From contig CAYNFT010000018.1 of the NCBI GenBank assembly GCA_964396535.1, positions 1 through 27,585 of the forward strand: DNA of 27,585 bases, given 5' to 3'. The first letter of the stretch is position 1, and each line of letters begins with the position of its first letter. Origin of the DNA: CAYNFT01 sp964396535 (GTDB lineage: Bacteria > Chloroflexota > Dehalococcoidia > Dehalococcoidales > UBA2162). Both the position numbers and the translations under genes were made by a program. The notes under the pieces were generated by a model. The model did not search any database. It was given only the letters and a program-made list of their open reading frames with translations, and was not told the origin of the DNA. Shown piece by piece: positions 6,786 through 14,747 of the stretch.

Positions 6786-8630
6786 ATGTTTCACGGCGGT
6801 GGCGGTGGCGGCTTTGGAGGCGGCGGTGGAGGAGGACACGGGGGTCGACTCGAAAGCGCCATTGATGCTGATGAACAGGATGTGCTGGGTAAGGTATACG
6901 ACAGAAAGATTCTAGCTCGGATGCCCAAATATCTGGCACCGGTCAAAGGATGGCTGGCTCTGGGAGCCAGCGGTATGGTAATACGTACCCTGGCTCAACT
7001 GGCTACGCCTTATCTGATAGCTATAGCCGTCGACCAGTTTATACTGACTGGCAATTTCGGTGGTCTAAACATCATCGCCCTCGCCTTAGTAGGTATTGCA
7101 CTGCTGATGTGGCTGGGTGAACGTATGTCAACTCTGTACCTTGCCTATGCCGGCCAGTCAGTGCTCTATAGAATGCGCACCGAGATGTTTAACCACCTCC
7201 ACCGGCTCTCGCTGGGCTTCTTCGACCATAATAAAGTGGGCAAACTTATGTCCCGGGTGCAAAACGATGTAAACCAGCTGCAGGAAGTGCTCACCCAGGG
7301 TATCCTCAACATGCTGACCAGTCTCCTGACCCTGGTGGGAATAATCATTGTCATGATTACCATGAATCCCCGACTAGCCCTGCTCACCTTCACCGTGTTG
7401 CCAGTATTGGGCATAGTTGTAATCATATGGCAGAGGTATGCACGGCGTGCCTTCATCAGAGTGCGACAGGCAATCGCTGTGGTTAACGACCAGCTTCAGG
7501 AAGGTATATCCGGCGTGAGAGTAATCCAGAGCCTGTCCCGGGAGGATATAAACATCGGGCAATTTGACGATGTAAACAGGGAACATCTGGATGCCAACAT
7601 AAGCGCCATCAGGCTGCAAGCTATCATGATGCCGACAGTCCAGATAATGACCGCCGTCGCTTACGCCTTACTTATCATCTTCGGTGGATATCAGGTCCTG
7701 GCCGGAACGATGGGTGTTGGTATTCTGCTGGGCTTTATACTCTATATCCAGCGCTTCTTTGAGCCTATAATGCAATTGACCCAGCAGTATACGCAGCTCC
7801 AGCGGGCTATGGCTTCCGGGGCACGTATCTTCGAACTCCTCGATGTCGAACCTGAAATCAAGGATAGACCCGACGCTATCGAGATGCCTCCGATAAAAGG
7901 AGAGGTTAAGTTTAATCATCTTACCTTTGCCTATGAACCGGATTTGGATGTACTCCACGATATAGACTTAACAATCAAGCCTGGAGAGACAGTAGCTATA
8001 GTGGGACGCACCGGAGCCGGCAAAAGCAGCCTGATGAACCTTATCGCCCGCATGTATGAGATAAATAAGGGTGAGATAATTCTGGATGGCTACAGTATAG
8101 ATTCAGTCACCCTGGAGTCATTAAGGCGCCAGATAGGTATTGTACCTCAGGATGCCTTCCTCTTTTCCGGTACCATTGAGGATAATATTCGATACGGACG
8201 CCTTGATGCCAGCCACGAGGAGGTCATCGAGGCAGCCAAAGCGGCAGGTGTCCATGACGCCATTTCTCGCATGGAGAATGGCTACGACACGCCAGTGGGG
8301 GAAAGGGGTAGCAACCTCAGCGCCGGGCAACGCCAGCTTACCTGCCTTGCCCGGGCAATTCTAGCCAATCCACCCATACTGATACTGGATGAAGCTACCT
8401 CCAATGTGGATACCAACACTGAACGCATTATGCAGGAAGCACTGCGACGCATTTCTCAGGGGCGCACCTGCATCATCATTGCCCACAGGCTTTCCACCGT
8501 AACCAGTGCCGACCGTATTGTAGCCCTCGAGGGGGGGAAAATCGTCGAGATGGGCACTCACCAGGAACTTCTGGCTAAAAAGGGTCTCTATTACCAGATG
8601 TTTGAGACTCTAAGCGCCGCAGAAGAATAG
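6786..8630 (+). CDS. ABC exporter half-transporter, subunit 2 (canonical ATPase site, Gly/His-rich N-terminus)
   Basis: 614 residues. It opens with an unusual tail of two glycine runs broken by His and Phe (residues 3-20), then six membrane segments (~50-340) and a nucleotide-binding domain. Walker A is GRTGAGKSS (407-415), Walker B ILILDE (531-536) with catalytic Glu536, and H567 lies in IAHRL. Its signature is LSAGQ (511-515) rather than LSGGQ, so the site formed with subunit 1's Walker A is the weakened one and the opposite site is competent. GAGAGGAG in the end of the preceding gene is the ribosome site. The glycine tail is not part of the transporter fold; metal binding through its histidines is only a guess. 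Confidence 0.93.
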   Translation: MFHGGGGGGFGGGGGGGHGGRLESAIDADEQDVLGKVYDRKILARMPKYLAPVKGWLALGASGMVIRTLAQLATPYLIAIAVDQFILTGNFGGLNIIALALVGIALLMWLGERMSTLYLAYAGQSVLYRMRTEMFNHLHRLSLGFFDHNKVGKLMSRVQNDVNQLQEVLTQGILNMLTSLLTLVGIIIVMITMNPRLALLTFTVLPVLGIVVIIWQRYARRAFIRVRQAIAVVNDQLQEGISGVRVIQSLSREDINIGQFDDVNREHLDANISAIRLQAIMMPTVQIMTAVAYALLIIFGGYQVLAGTMGVGILLGFILYIQRFFEPIMQLTQQYTQLQRAMASGARIFELLDVEPEIKDRPDAIEMPPIKGEVKFNHLTFAYEPDLDVLHDIDLTIKPGETVAIVGRTGAGKSSLMNLIARMYEINKGEIILDGYSIDSVTLESLRRQIGIVPQDAFLFSGTIEDNIRYGRLDASHEEVIEAAKAAGVHDAISRMENGYDTPVGERGSNLSAGQRQLTCLARAILANPPILILDEATSNVDTNTERIMQEALRRISQGRTCIIIAHRLSTVTSADRIVALEGGKIVEMGTHQELLAKKGLYYQMFETLSAAEE

Positions 8631-8673
8631 AGTGACTGACTATGAAGCGGTAAGGCCTGCTCCCCCTTTGAAA

Positions 8674-8769
8674 ACTGCTGAAGAAGTCCTTCCGACTGTC
8701 AGCAAACCCAACCGCCTCCCACCCCCATCGTTAACTCCGCTGAAAAATGTCATTTTTCAGCGGTTTTCT
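8674..8769 (+). repeat. Double-hairpin intergenic repeat, copy 3
   Basis: Matches copy 1 over its whole length, with near-identity in GTCCTTCCGAC and in the last ~35 bp. The long stem is CCGCTGAAAAA with a 5-base loop (8737-8763), followed by TTTTCTTT. It lies 43 bp after the exporter operon and could also terminate it. Confidence 0.85.
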
Positions 8770-8843
8770 TTGAGCTTTTTTAGCTATATAGTATAATTAA
8801 TAATGTATGATACCTTAAGTATTTCAATGTGGTTAGAGGACTT

Positions 8844-9434
8844 ATGGATGATATAAAAAGTGCCCATGAGATAGCTGTGGAAAAAGTAGAGAAGCTGGGC
8901 GAGGCGACTGAGGAGGAGCGCCTGAAATGGAAGTATATCCCGCAAGGAGAAGAACTGGCAGCCAGATATCTTAAGGGAAAAGTCAATCTGGTAGCTGAGT
9001 TGAGCCAGTATGAGGAAAAGGTGAAAAAGTATATTATAGAGGGCGCTTCGGAGATACTAGGCAGAAACATTAGCCTGCCAAAGAATGACGTAATTAAGAA
9101 AAATAACAGGAGGACAATGGACGGCTTAAAGCTGCTGAAGAATGATAAGGCAAGTGTGGAGAATGTCTACAGCAAGATAAGGTACCTCTTCAACCACTAT
9201 GCGGAGCAGGGTGAGCAGCAGAGACAACAGGCTTACCAGTCATTAAAGGCTGAATTGGAAGAAAAGATGCGACAAGCAATGCAACAGCAGCTAGGTCCAC
9301 TGATGGGGATGAACATAGACGTAGAAAAACAGCCACAGTTTCAACAGGAATGGCGAAAGATACAGATTCAGCTAGACTCCCAATACCTAACTCATTTGAA
9401 CGAATACAAGCGAGAGCTATCAGAGATAGAGTAA
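8844..9434 (+). CDS. Conserved hypothetical protein, helical
   Basis: 196 residues from the ATG at 8844, chosen over a GTG five codons upstream because AGAGGA sits five bases before it. The protein is soluble and almost wholly helical and charged: EKVEKLGEATEEERLKWKYIPQGEELAARYL near the start, a middle KKYIIEGASEILGRNISLP segment, and a Gln-rich coiled-coil-like stretch at ~125-155. I believe similar proteins occur in Dehalococcoidia, but I cannot name a function. It begins a three-gene run: 6 bp separate it from the next gene, which overlaps the third. Confidence 0.75.
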   Translation: MDDIKSAHEIAVEKVEKLGEATEEERLKWKYIPQGEELAARYLKGKVNLVAELSQYEEKVKKYIIEGASEILGRNISLPKNDVIKKNNRRTMDGLKLLKNDKASVENVYSKIRYLFNHYAEQGEQQRQQAYQSLKAELEEKMRQAMQQQLGPLMGMNIDVEKQPQFQQEWRKIQIQLDSQYLTHLNEYKRELSEIE

Positions 9435-9440
9435 ACTATA

Positions 9441-9827
9441 ATGAATGAATTATCATCTTTTATTAACGAAGTATATAGGGAACCTTATTCTTTCTTTAGC
9501 AATAACTGCATCAGGAAATCTTTGAGGATAAAAGCCAAAGCAGAGGCGCTAGGGAAAAGGGCTGATATAATTTGCTGTATATCAATAGTGCCGATAAGGA
9601 AGTGGCATAACTTCCCTGCTATTAGCCCTCATATTTACACTGAGATTGATGGTAAAAAGATAGATGTATCACTTGACCCGGGACATGAAAAAATATACTG
9701 TAAAAATAGTGAGAAAAAGATAATTCTACCGGTCAACATCTCCAAGCTAAGGAGAATCCTTAGTAAAGGAGCCAGCCCTTGGTTATTTATTAAGAGGGGG
9801 CTTAGGGAGGAAGGACATGGATATTGA
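9441..9827 (+). CDS. Small protein with transglutaminase-like Cys-His-Asp pattern
   Basis: 128 residues, no signal peptide. The order of motifs resembles the transglutaminase-like (papain-fold) superfamily: a Cys in NNCIRKSLRI (Cys23) starting a helix, a KAEALGKRADIICCISI segment like the 'alG..aR.v.g' strand that follows it, then PHIYTEIDGKKIDVSLDP, where His64 and Asp75 or Asp79 would complete the triad. This small size recalls the transglutaminase-like maturation proteins of peptide pathways, but no precursor peptide is visible. The family assignment is inference from residue spacing. It sits in an operon with unknown genes, and its 3' end overlaps the next start by 11 bp. Confidence 0.6.
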   Translation: MNELSSFINEVYREPYSFFSNNCIRKSLRIKAKAEALGKRADIICCISIVPIRKWHNFPAISPHIYTEIDGKKIDVSLDPGHEKIYCKNSEKKIILPVNISKLRRILSKGASPWLFIKRGLREEGHGY

Positions 9828-10518
9828 TAAGAGAATTGAAGATGCAGTTAGGCGCACAAAGATATTAAGAGCTCCGAAGCAGAGTCTGTATACCTTCGGC
9901 ATTACCAACATATACTATTACCTGGTCACTGAGCCTGCTTACTCAGAGCTTATAGAAGATATCACTGAAACCGTAGTTAGAGAAGGCAGGGTGACTGCCG
10001 AAAGGCCAAAAATTGTCACGCCCTATTATCTTTCCCAGCTTGAAGGATTTGGCCTGGAAGCTAGAAGATACTTTGAAGCATTAGCCGAAGAACATGGGGC
10101 AAGCATCCCGGGCCTGTTTTATGCCTACAAGAATGAGCCAAAAGAGCTTAATATTGTCTCAGATAATTTGCTCTCGGTAGTGGATAAGCTAAATGCCAAG
10201 ATTGACGAGCGCGGTGACCCACTAACAGCAATTATTCAAGGTGAAGATGAGCTTTGGGATGTGTCACTAATGAAATTTATCTACGAAGTAACCAGAAAAT
10301 CGGTACCAGATAATCTCAGACAGCTGGGGAGACGAGGGCTTTTAAATATAGATGCCGATGGTACTCCGGCGGCGGCTAGAGTGAGGATTGACGAGCTTTT
10401 CGAGCAGGTTGCCAGGGGCGAGTGTGAACCTGGTGAATTGAAAGATGAGCTTGAACGCTGGGGTCTATTTGAGGAGTATGAGGATAGGTTTCTTAACATT
10501 TTCCGCAAAAAACGATAG
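9817..10518 (+). CDS. Conserved hypothetical protein
   Basis: 233 residues with a strong ribosome site (GGGAGGAAGGAC before the ATG) and an 11 bp overlap with the preceding gene, indicating translational coupling. The protein is soluble, acidic and mixed helix/strand. Notable stretches are QSLYTFGITNIYYYLVTEPAYSEL near the start, a RPKIVTPYYLSQLEGFGLEARRYFEAL segment, and a helical C-terminus ending in basic FRKKR. I see no catalytic motif. It probably acts with the transglutaminase-like and helical proteins made from the same message. Confidence 0.75.
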   Translation: MDIDKRIEDAVRRTKILRAPKQSLYTFGITNIYYYLVTEPAYSELIEDITETVVREGRVTAERPKIVTPYYLSQLEGFGLEARRYFEALAEEHGASIPGLFYAYKNEPKELNIVSDNLLSVVDKLNAKIDERGDPLTAIIQGEDELWDVSLMKFIYEVTRKSVPDNLRQLGRRGLLNIDADGTPAAARVRIDELFEQVARGECEPGELKDELERWGLFEEYEDRFLNIFRKKR

Positions 10519-10527
10519 AGAGGGAGA

Positions 10528-10632
10528 GTAAAAGAGGGGCAAAGCCTCTGTAATAATAGGAAAAGTTAAAGAGGGCAAAGCCTCCGTAATAACAGGGAGT
10601 TAAAGAGGGCGAAGCCCCTCTTAAGGAAAAAT
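10528..10632 (+). repeat. Three tandem ~34-37 bp hairpin repeats
   Basis: Units begin at 10528, 10565 and 10599. Each starts G(T)TAAAGAGGG, contains a small hairpin of GAGGGGC/AGCCTC type, and the first two end in GTAATAA(T/C)AGG. The third unit's stem GAGGGCGAAGCCCCTC is the strongest and is echoed in inverse orientation at 11394-11424. It follows the stop of the gene at 10518. Confidence 0.8.
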
Positions 10633-10635
10633 CTT

Positions 10636-10662
10636 CCCCTTCCCCTTGTTAAGGGGAAGGGG
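10636..10662. repeat. Perfect 12 bp G/C-rich inverted repeat
   Basis: CCCCTTCCCCTT-GTT-AAGGGGAAGGGG, a perfect 12 bp stem with a 3-base loop, after the tandem repeats. On the plus strand no T-run follows; on the minus strand AAGATTTTT follows it, so it would work better as a leftward terminator, although no leftward gene ends here. Confidence 0.75.
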
Positions 10663-10738
10663 ATTAAGAGGATAGGGTCACTAAGATTAAAAGGGTGAGG
10701 TTAACAAACAATCACAGCGATGGAGGGGACTTTATAAG

Positions 10739-11383
10739 GTGGAAATATCGATAATTGAAGCCAGAGACCTCTCCGAGGCATGGTTTCTTTGCCTGCGCAA
10801 GACCCTAACGGAAGGGCATGAGTACAAAGTTGACCGGGGAAGCTATGCCGGACAGCGCCGCAAAGAGCTTGATTATGTGGTTGTCCAGGTCAGGCACCCA
10901 GACACAAGACCTCTGATACCCGATGTGCCGCAGGGTGTGCCACCACCCACCTCTATGGAGTATATAGAAAGCTACCTCCCCTACCTTATGACGGCACATA
11001 AAGCCGAGGGAGAGCAATATACTTACGGTCAGTACTTGGAGAAGCAGATTGCCGAAATAGTCAGGATGTATAAGGAGGACGGCTTTAACACCAATCAGGC
11101 TTTTATGGCGGTTGGTGATAGCCAGTCCATTTATCTCTCAGACCCTCCGTGCTTGAGGGGGATAGATACCAGAATCCATGACGGCAAGCTCCACTTTTTT
11201 GTCTATTTCAGGTCGTGGGACCTGTGGGCTGGTTTCCCCTCGAATCTGGCAGCCATTCAACTGCTAAAGGAATATATGTCCAGCGAGATAGGCATTGATG
11301 ATGGTGAGTTGATTGCCTCCAGTAAAGGACTGCATCTTTACGAGTATGCCTGGGAGTTGGCTCAAGCTACGGCAAGAATGTAA
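10739..11383 (+). CDS. thyA: Thymidylate synthase, short ThyA-like form
   Basis: 214 residues from a GTG start with GGAGGGG ten bases upstream; there is no in-frame ATG nearby. The C-terminal half follows ThyA: DPPCLRGIDTRI with nucleophile Cys138, RSWDLWAGFPSNLAAI (158-173) matching the family's RSxDxxxGxPFN block with Asn169, and SKGLHLYEYAWELA, whose His199 and Tyr201 match the HxY that contacts dUMP. At ~215 residues it is nearer the archaeal form than the ~264-residue E. coli enzyme. The expected reaction is methylation of dUMP to dTMP with methylenetetrahydrofolate; a related pyrimidine hydroxymethylase is possible. It stands alone between hairpin repeats. Confidence 0.8.
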   Translation: MEISIIEARDLSEAWFLCLRKTLTEGHEYKVDRGSYAGQRRKELDYVVVQVRHPDTRPLIPDVPQGVPPPTSMEYIESYLPYLMTAHKAEGEQYTYGQYLEKQIAEIVRMYKEDGFNTNQAFMAVGDSQSIYLSDPPCLRGIDTRIHDGKLHFFVYFRSWDLWAGFPSNLAAIQLLKEYMSSEIGIDDGELIASSKGLHLYEYAWELAQATARM

Positions 11384-11393
11384 CAGGGTTAAT

Positions 11394-11415
11394 AAGAGGG
11401 GCTAGCGCCCCTCTT
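11394..11415 (+). terminator. Hairpin after thyA
   Basis: AAGAGGGGC-TAGC-GCCCCTCTT, 9 bp stem, ten bases after the thyA stop and followed by TAAC. It belongs to the same sequence family as the repeats at 10528-10632, in inverse orientation. Confidence 0.65.
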
Positions 11416-11435
11416 TAACTCCCCGCTGTTTTTGT

Positions 11436-11456
11436 AAAAAGGGCTTCGCCCCTTTT
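11436..11456 (+). terminator. Second hairpin after thyA (A/T-flanked)
   Basis: AAAAAGGGC-TTC-GCCCCTTTT, stem with one mismatch, a TTCG-type tight turn and flanking A and T tracts, so it can act in either direction. Confidence 0.65.
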
Positions 11457-11586
11457 AATCTGCTTACCAAACAACTCCTCATCTCACACTACTCACCAAA
11501 GGTTCTTCGTGCTAGAATAGATAGGGCCTATTTGCAGCAGGCTCTTTCTAATAGAAATCCAATCTCCATTCCAAAAAAGGTAGACC

Positions 11587-12882
11587 ATGATTTCCGCACG
11601 ATTAAGGCAAAAGAGATTCTACGGGTGGACAGTACTGGCTGGAGCAATGCTGGTCTCTTTTAGTATGGTCGGGAATATTATCGTTTCATATGGGATATTT
11701 CTACCTAATATGTGTGAGGAACTTGACTGGAGCAGGTCAACCTTATCCGCACCATACACCGCATTCTGGATAGTTATGGGGTTACTCGGACCACTTGTTG
11801 GCATTAGCATTAGCAAGTTTGGAGCCAGGAAAAATATAATATACGGTAATCTTGCCATTGTCCTCGGTGCGCTGGGTATGTCCCTGGTTAAAGAACTTTG
11901 GCACGTCTATCTCTTTTACACTGTCTTGATAGGAACAGGGCAGGCCTTTGGTTCTTTCATAGCCTTGACCGCGGTTGTCACCAACTGGTTTACCAGGAGA
12001 AGGTCCCTGGCGCTAAGCTTACTCCTCGCTTCAGGAAGCATTGGTGCCCTTATCTTTGCTCCACTAATAAGCTGGCTTATCTCCAGCCAGAGTCGGCAGC
12101 TAGCCTGGGTTTGCGTGGCTAGCATACACCTAATACTGGCTGTAGTTATTGGTGGAATACTAATTAGAAACAAACCAGAGGAACTGGGGCAAGCGCCTGA
12201 CGGGGAAACCTCTGACACAGCTCAAGAAGCGGAGGCAGCTAAGCCGATTCGGAGTCAGGTTTATCAGACACCTGTGGACTGGAGGGTCGGTGATGCCCTG
12301 CGCACGCCCGCCTTATGGCTGGTGATAGCCTTCGGCTCGGCTACTATGTTTACCCTGAATTTCCTGACGCTCCATCAAGTGGCTTATCTAGAGGACATGG
12401 ATTACTCTCCCATGGTAGCCGCCACCGCAGTAGGAGTACTTAGCGGAATGAACATTATTGGACAGCTAGCCAGCGGAGCTTTAGGCACCAGGTTTGAAGG
12501 CAGGCACCTTGCCGCCGCCTGCCTGGCTGGGTTCGCAGTTGGCATTACCATCCTGATGAATGTCAGGGCACTTCCCTTAATCTATTTACACACCATAGTA
12601 AGTGGGGTTAGCTGTGGAGGGATAATGGTAGTCATGCCTGTCCTGATTGGAGCCTACTTTGGAAGTACCGCCTATGCCCAGATTATCGGCTGGACTACTC
12701 CCGTCACCACAATTTTTAGTGCCGGCAGCCCATTACTGGCCGCGTTTATCTTTGATAACACAGGTAGTTACACGCCCGTTTTTACAATTGCTTTAGTCTT
12801 CCTTGGAGTTGGTCTAGTGTGTGCTCTCCTGGCTCAACCCCCAAAACCTAAGGTAACCATATCCGACGGTGCTCCCCGCTGA
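11587..12882 (+). CDS. MFS transporter (monocarboxylate/oxalate-formate antiporter-like)
   Basis: 431 residues with about twelve membrane segments, in two halves joined by a hydrophilic loop at ~200-235. The N-terminus FYGWTVLAGAMLVSF...SYGIFLPNMCEELDWSRSTLS and the segment 2-3 loop FGARKN are typical of the oxalate/formate and monocarboxylate branch of the major facilitator superfamily. It should carry a small organic acid or similar anion across the inner membrane; the substrate cannot be read from sequence. AAGGTAG lies just before the ATG. The next gene starts 36 bp downstream on the same strand, so they may be cotranscribed. Confidence 0.88.
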   Translation: MISARLRQKRFYGWTVLAGAMLVSFSMVGNIIVSYGIFLPNMCEELDWSRSTLSAPYTAFWIVMGLLGPLVGISISKFGARKNIIYGNLAIVLGALGMSLVKELWHVYLFYTVLIGTGQAFGSFIALTAVVTNWFTRRRSLALSLLLASGSIGALIFAPLISWLISSQSRQLAWVCVASIHLILAVVIGGILIRNKPEELGQAPDGETSDTAQEAEAAKPIRSQVYQTPVDWRVGDALRTPALWLVIAFGSATMFTLNFLTLHQVAYLEDMDYSPMVAATAVGVLSGMNIIGQLASGALGTRFEGRHLAAACLAGFAVGITILMNVRALPLIYLHTIVSGVSCGGIMVVMPVLIGAYFGSTAYAQIIGWTTPVTTIFSAGSPLLAAFIFDNTGSYTPVFTIALVFLGVGLVCALLAQPPKPKVTISDGAPR

Positions 12883-12918
12883 CAGGCCAAATACTGGCTA
12901 ACAATTGGAAGTAGAAAA

Positions 12919-14124
12919 ATGAAGCTAATTATCTTTACAAGTTTATTACTGGTTTGTTTGCTCAGTGGCAGTTGCGCCCCCGGTCAGGATTTTGATGCTC
13001 GTCTAAAATCAATAGTGAAACCGTATCTCTTCAGTATTGCTGGCTGGGAGTTAAGAGCTATTCCACAGGAAGCAAGCCAATGGCTTTTTGGTGAACAGGA
13101 AGAGGTTGATAATGAAGTCCAGGTGATTACCGAATATTTTGCCTCCATTGAGCGAATAAAAACCTTAAAATCAGAAATAGAAGCCGCCAATACCGACAAT
13201 GGAGAGAGTGCCCTAGCTCCGCTTGAAGACGAGCTGAACAGGTTACAAGAGCGAAAAACGGCTTTAGCAGATACGGTGGAGAGGATAATAGAGAAGCAGA
13301 TACGAGATACCCTAACTCAACAGGGTATCTTCAATCCAGTAATAGAGTCAAAAGTTGGTTTCCCGCCGGTAAGTTTCAATCTAGAGCAACTACCCTGCTT
13401 GCTGGTGATTTCACCCAGAGACAGAATAGAGTCTATAAGGGAAATTATCCTGGAGCCAAACCTTACCCCAGAGGAAAAAGAGGATATTGAAGCCAGAGTC
13501 GACGAGTTAGGAGTCTCCTCACTGGTGGCAAGGATTGGCGGCATAGCAACATATCCCACCCTTGTTGATAATGAGGCCAGCCTGCGGTCTATTTTAGATA
13601 CAGCCACTGAGGAGTGGTTGCACCAGTATCTGGTGTTCAGACCACTGGGGTTTCGTTACTTGCTTGATTTAACGGGACTATCCAGAAACTATGAAATTGC
13701 CACTATGAATGAAACCCTGGCTGGTATGGTCAGTAAAGAGATTGGCTCTATGGTATATGAGAAATATTATTCTGAATATGAAAATGGTGATAATCAGGCA
13801 AAAGAATCGGAATTTGATTTTAACCAGGAGATGAGAGAAATAAGAAAAACGGTTGATGCATACCTTGCCCGGGGAGAAATTGAGCAGGCTGAGGAATTCA
13901 TGGAACAGAAACGGCAATATCTATCCTCAATGGGCTACTATATTAGAAAACTCAACCAGGCCTACTTTGCTTTTCACGGCACTTATGCTGATAAACCAGC
14001 CTTTATCAATCCCATCGGACTCGAGTTAAAGGAACTAAGAAGCCAAAGCACCTCATTGAAGGATTTCCTAAATACCGTTGCCGCCATGACCAGCCGTCAA
14101 GAGCTAAGAGACAGTATCAGGTAA
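12919..14124 (+). CDS. Hypothetical exported protein, probable lipoprotein
   Basis: 401 residues. The N-terminus MKLIIFTSLLLVCLLSGSCAPG is a signal peptide ending in a near-lipobox with Cys19, although Ser at -3 is not ideal. The mature part is hydrophilic. A coiled-coil-like block (~70-125: IERIKTLKSEIEAAN, then LEDELNRLQERKTALADTVERIIEKQI) is followed by a mixed region around VSFNLEQLPCLLVISPRDRIESIREIIL, and a helical C-terminal part. I do not recognise the family. It follows the MFS gene by 36 bp. Membrane anchoring is inferred from the signal. Confidence 0.7.
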   Translation: MKLIIFTSLLLVCLLSGSCAPGQDFDARLKSIVKPYLFSIAGWELRAIPQEASQWLFGEQEEVDNEVQVITEYFASIERIKTLKSEIEAANTDNGESALAPLEDELNRLQERKTALADTVERIIEKQIRDTLTQQGIFNPVIESKVGFPPVSFNLEQLPCLLVISPRDRIESIREIILEPNLTPEEKEDIEARVDELGVSSLVARIGGIATYPTLVDNEASLRSILDTATEEWLHQYLVFRPLGFRYLLDLTGLSRNYEIATMNETLAGMVSKEIGSMVYEKYYSEYENGDNQAKESEFDFNQEMREIRKTVDAYLARGEIEQAEEFMEQKRQYLSSMGYYIRKLNQAYFAFHGTYADKPAFINPIGLELKELRSQSTSLKDFLNTVAAMTSRQELRDSIR

Positions 14125-14294
14125 AGGTTGCTCACTGTAATGCTTGCTTAGCAAAGGCGGTGCTGACGCTATCCATATGATGATGCCAGGTAGGTGGGAA
14201 TCAACCCAAATAGTCGAAAGATATACAAAATTACTACGCTTTAAAGATAGCTTAAAGCTCTATTCTCCGGTAGTGACTTAATACTAGCAGTACT

Positions 14295-14747
14295 CTATTT
14301 ATGAGCCACGGTCAAGAAAAATGTTCGTTCTGCCTTCTCACCGCCTTCCCAAGGTCGGCTATATTCCATGGTTATATTCCCCGTACCTGCAGGGAAAGTC
14401 CACACTTCTTTACCCGCAGCCCCCACAACTCCCGTATCTTCGGACGACTCGAATTCGTGACCTATCGGTGTCCAGTCAGGCGACTCGAATTTGCTACCAA
14501 ACGGTGTCCACATAGCTTCGTAAGCCACTTCTGTTAACTTCCACTCAAAGCCTGTGGTCGGGTCAGAGCACAAAGTCACTACTAATAAGTCAGCCCAGTT
14601 ATTAAGTTCCACCTCTTTAGTGACAGTACCCTCCTGCTTTAGAAAGTCATCACAGGCAACGTCTACAGATGCAGTCCTGGACTGAAAACCACAAAAGATG
14701 AGCAAGGCGGCAACCACAGCACATATTCCGATTGCTATCCGTATCAT
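14295..14747 (-). CDS. Chagasin-like cysteine protease inhibitor (I42 family)
   Basis: 150 residues with an N-terminal export signal (AIGICAVVAALLIFCGF). The three inhibitory loops of the chagasin family are recognisable in order: DPTTGFEW (62-69, normally NPTTG), GVVGAAGKEVWTF (106-118) and YSRPWE (129-134). Chagasins plug the active site of papain-family cysteine proteases from the periplasm or cell surface. Between the first two loops lies a 12-residue duplication (80-91 and 92-103), each copy WTPxG...FES. The start has AGGAGAG eight bases before the ATG. It is transcribed opposite to its neighbours. Confidence 0.85.
   Translation of the reverse strand: MIRIAIGICAVVAALLIFCGFQSRTASVDVACDDFLKQEGTVTKEVELNNWADLLVVTLCSDPTTGFEWKLTEVAYEAMWTPFGSKFESPDWTPIGHEFESSEDTGVVGAAGKEVWTFPAGTGNITMEYSRPWEGGEKAERTFFLTVAHK
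14445..14516. repeat. 36 bp in-frame tandem duplication inside the inhibitor gene
   Basis: Two adjacent 36 bp units (14445-14480 and 14481-14516), both starting CGACTCGAATT and containing CGGTGTCCA, encode the two 12-residue copies WTPFGSKFESPD and WTPIGHEFESSE. The length preserves frame. Confidence 0.85.

Noticed and set aside
10528..10632. CRISPR array
   Set aside because: The ~35 bp units are directly adjacent and differ from each other; there are no unique spacers and no cas genes.
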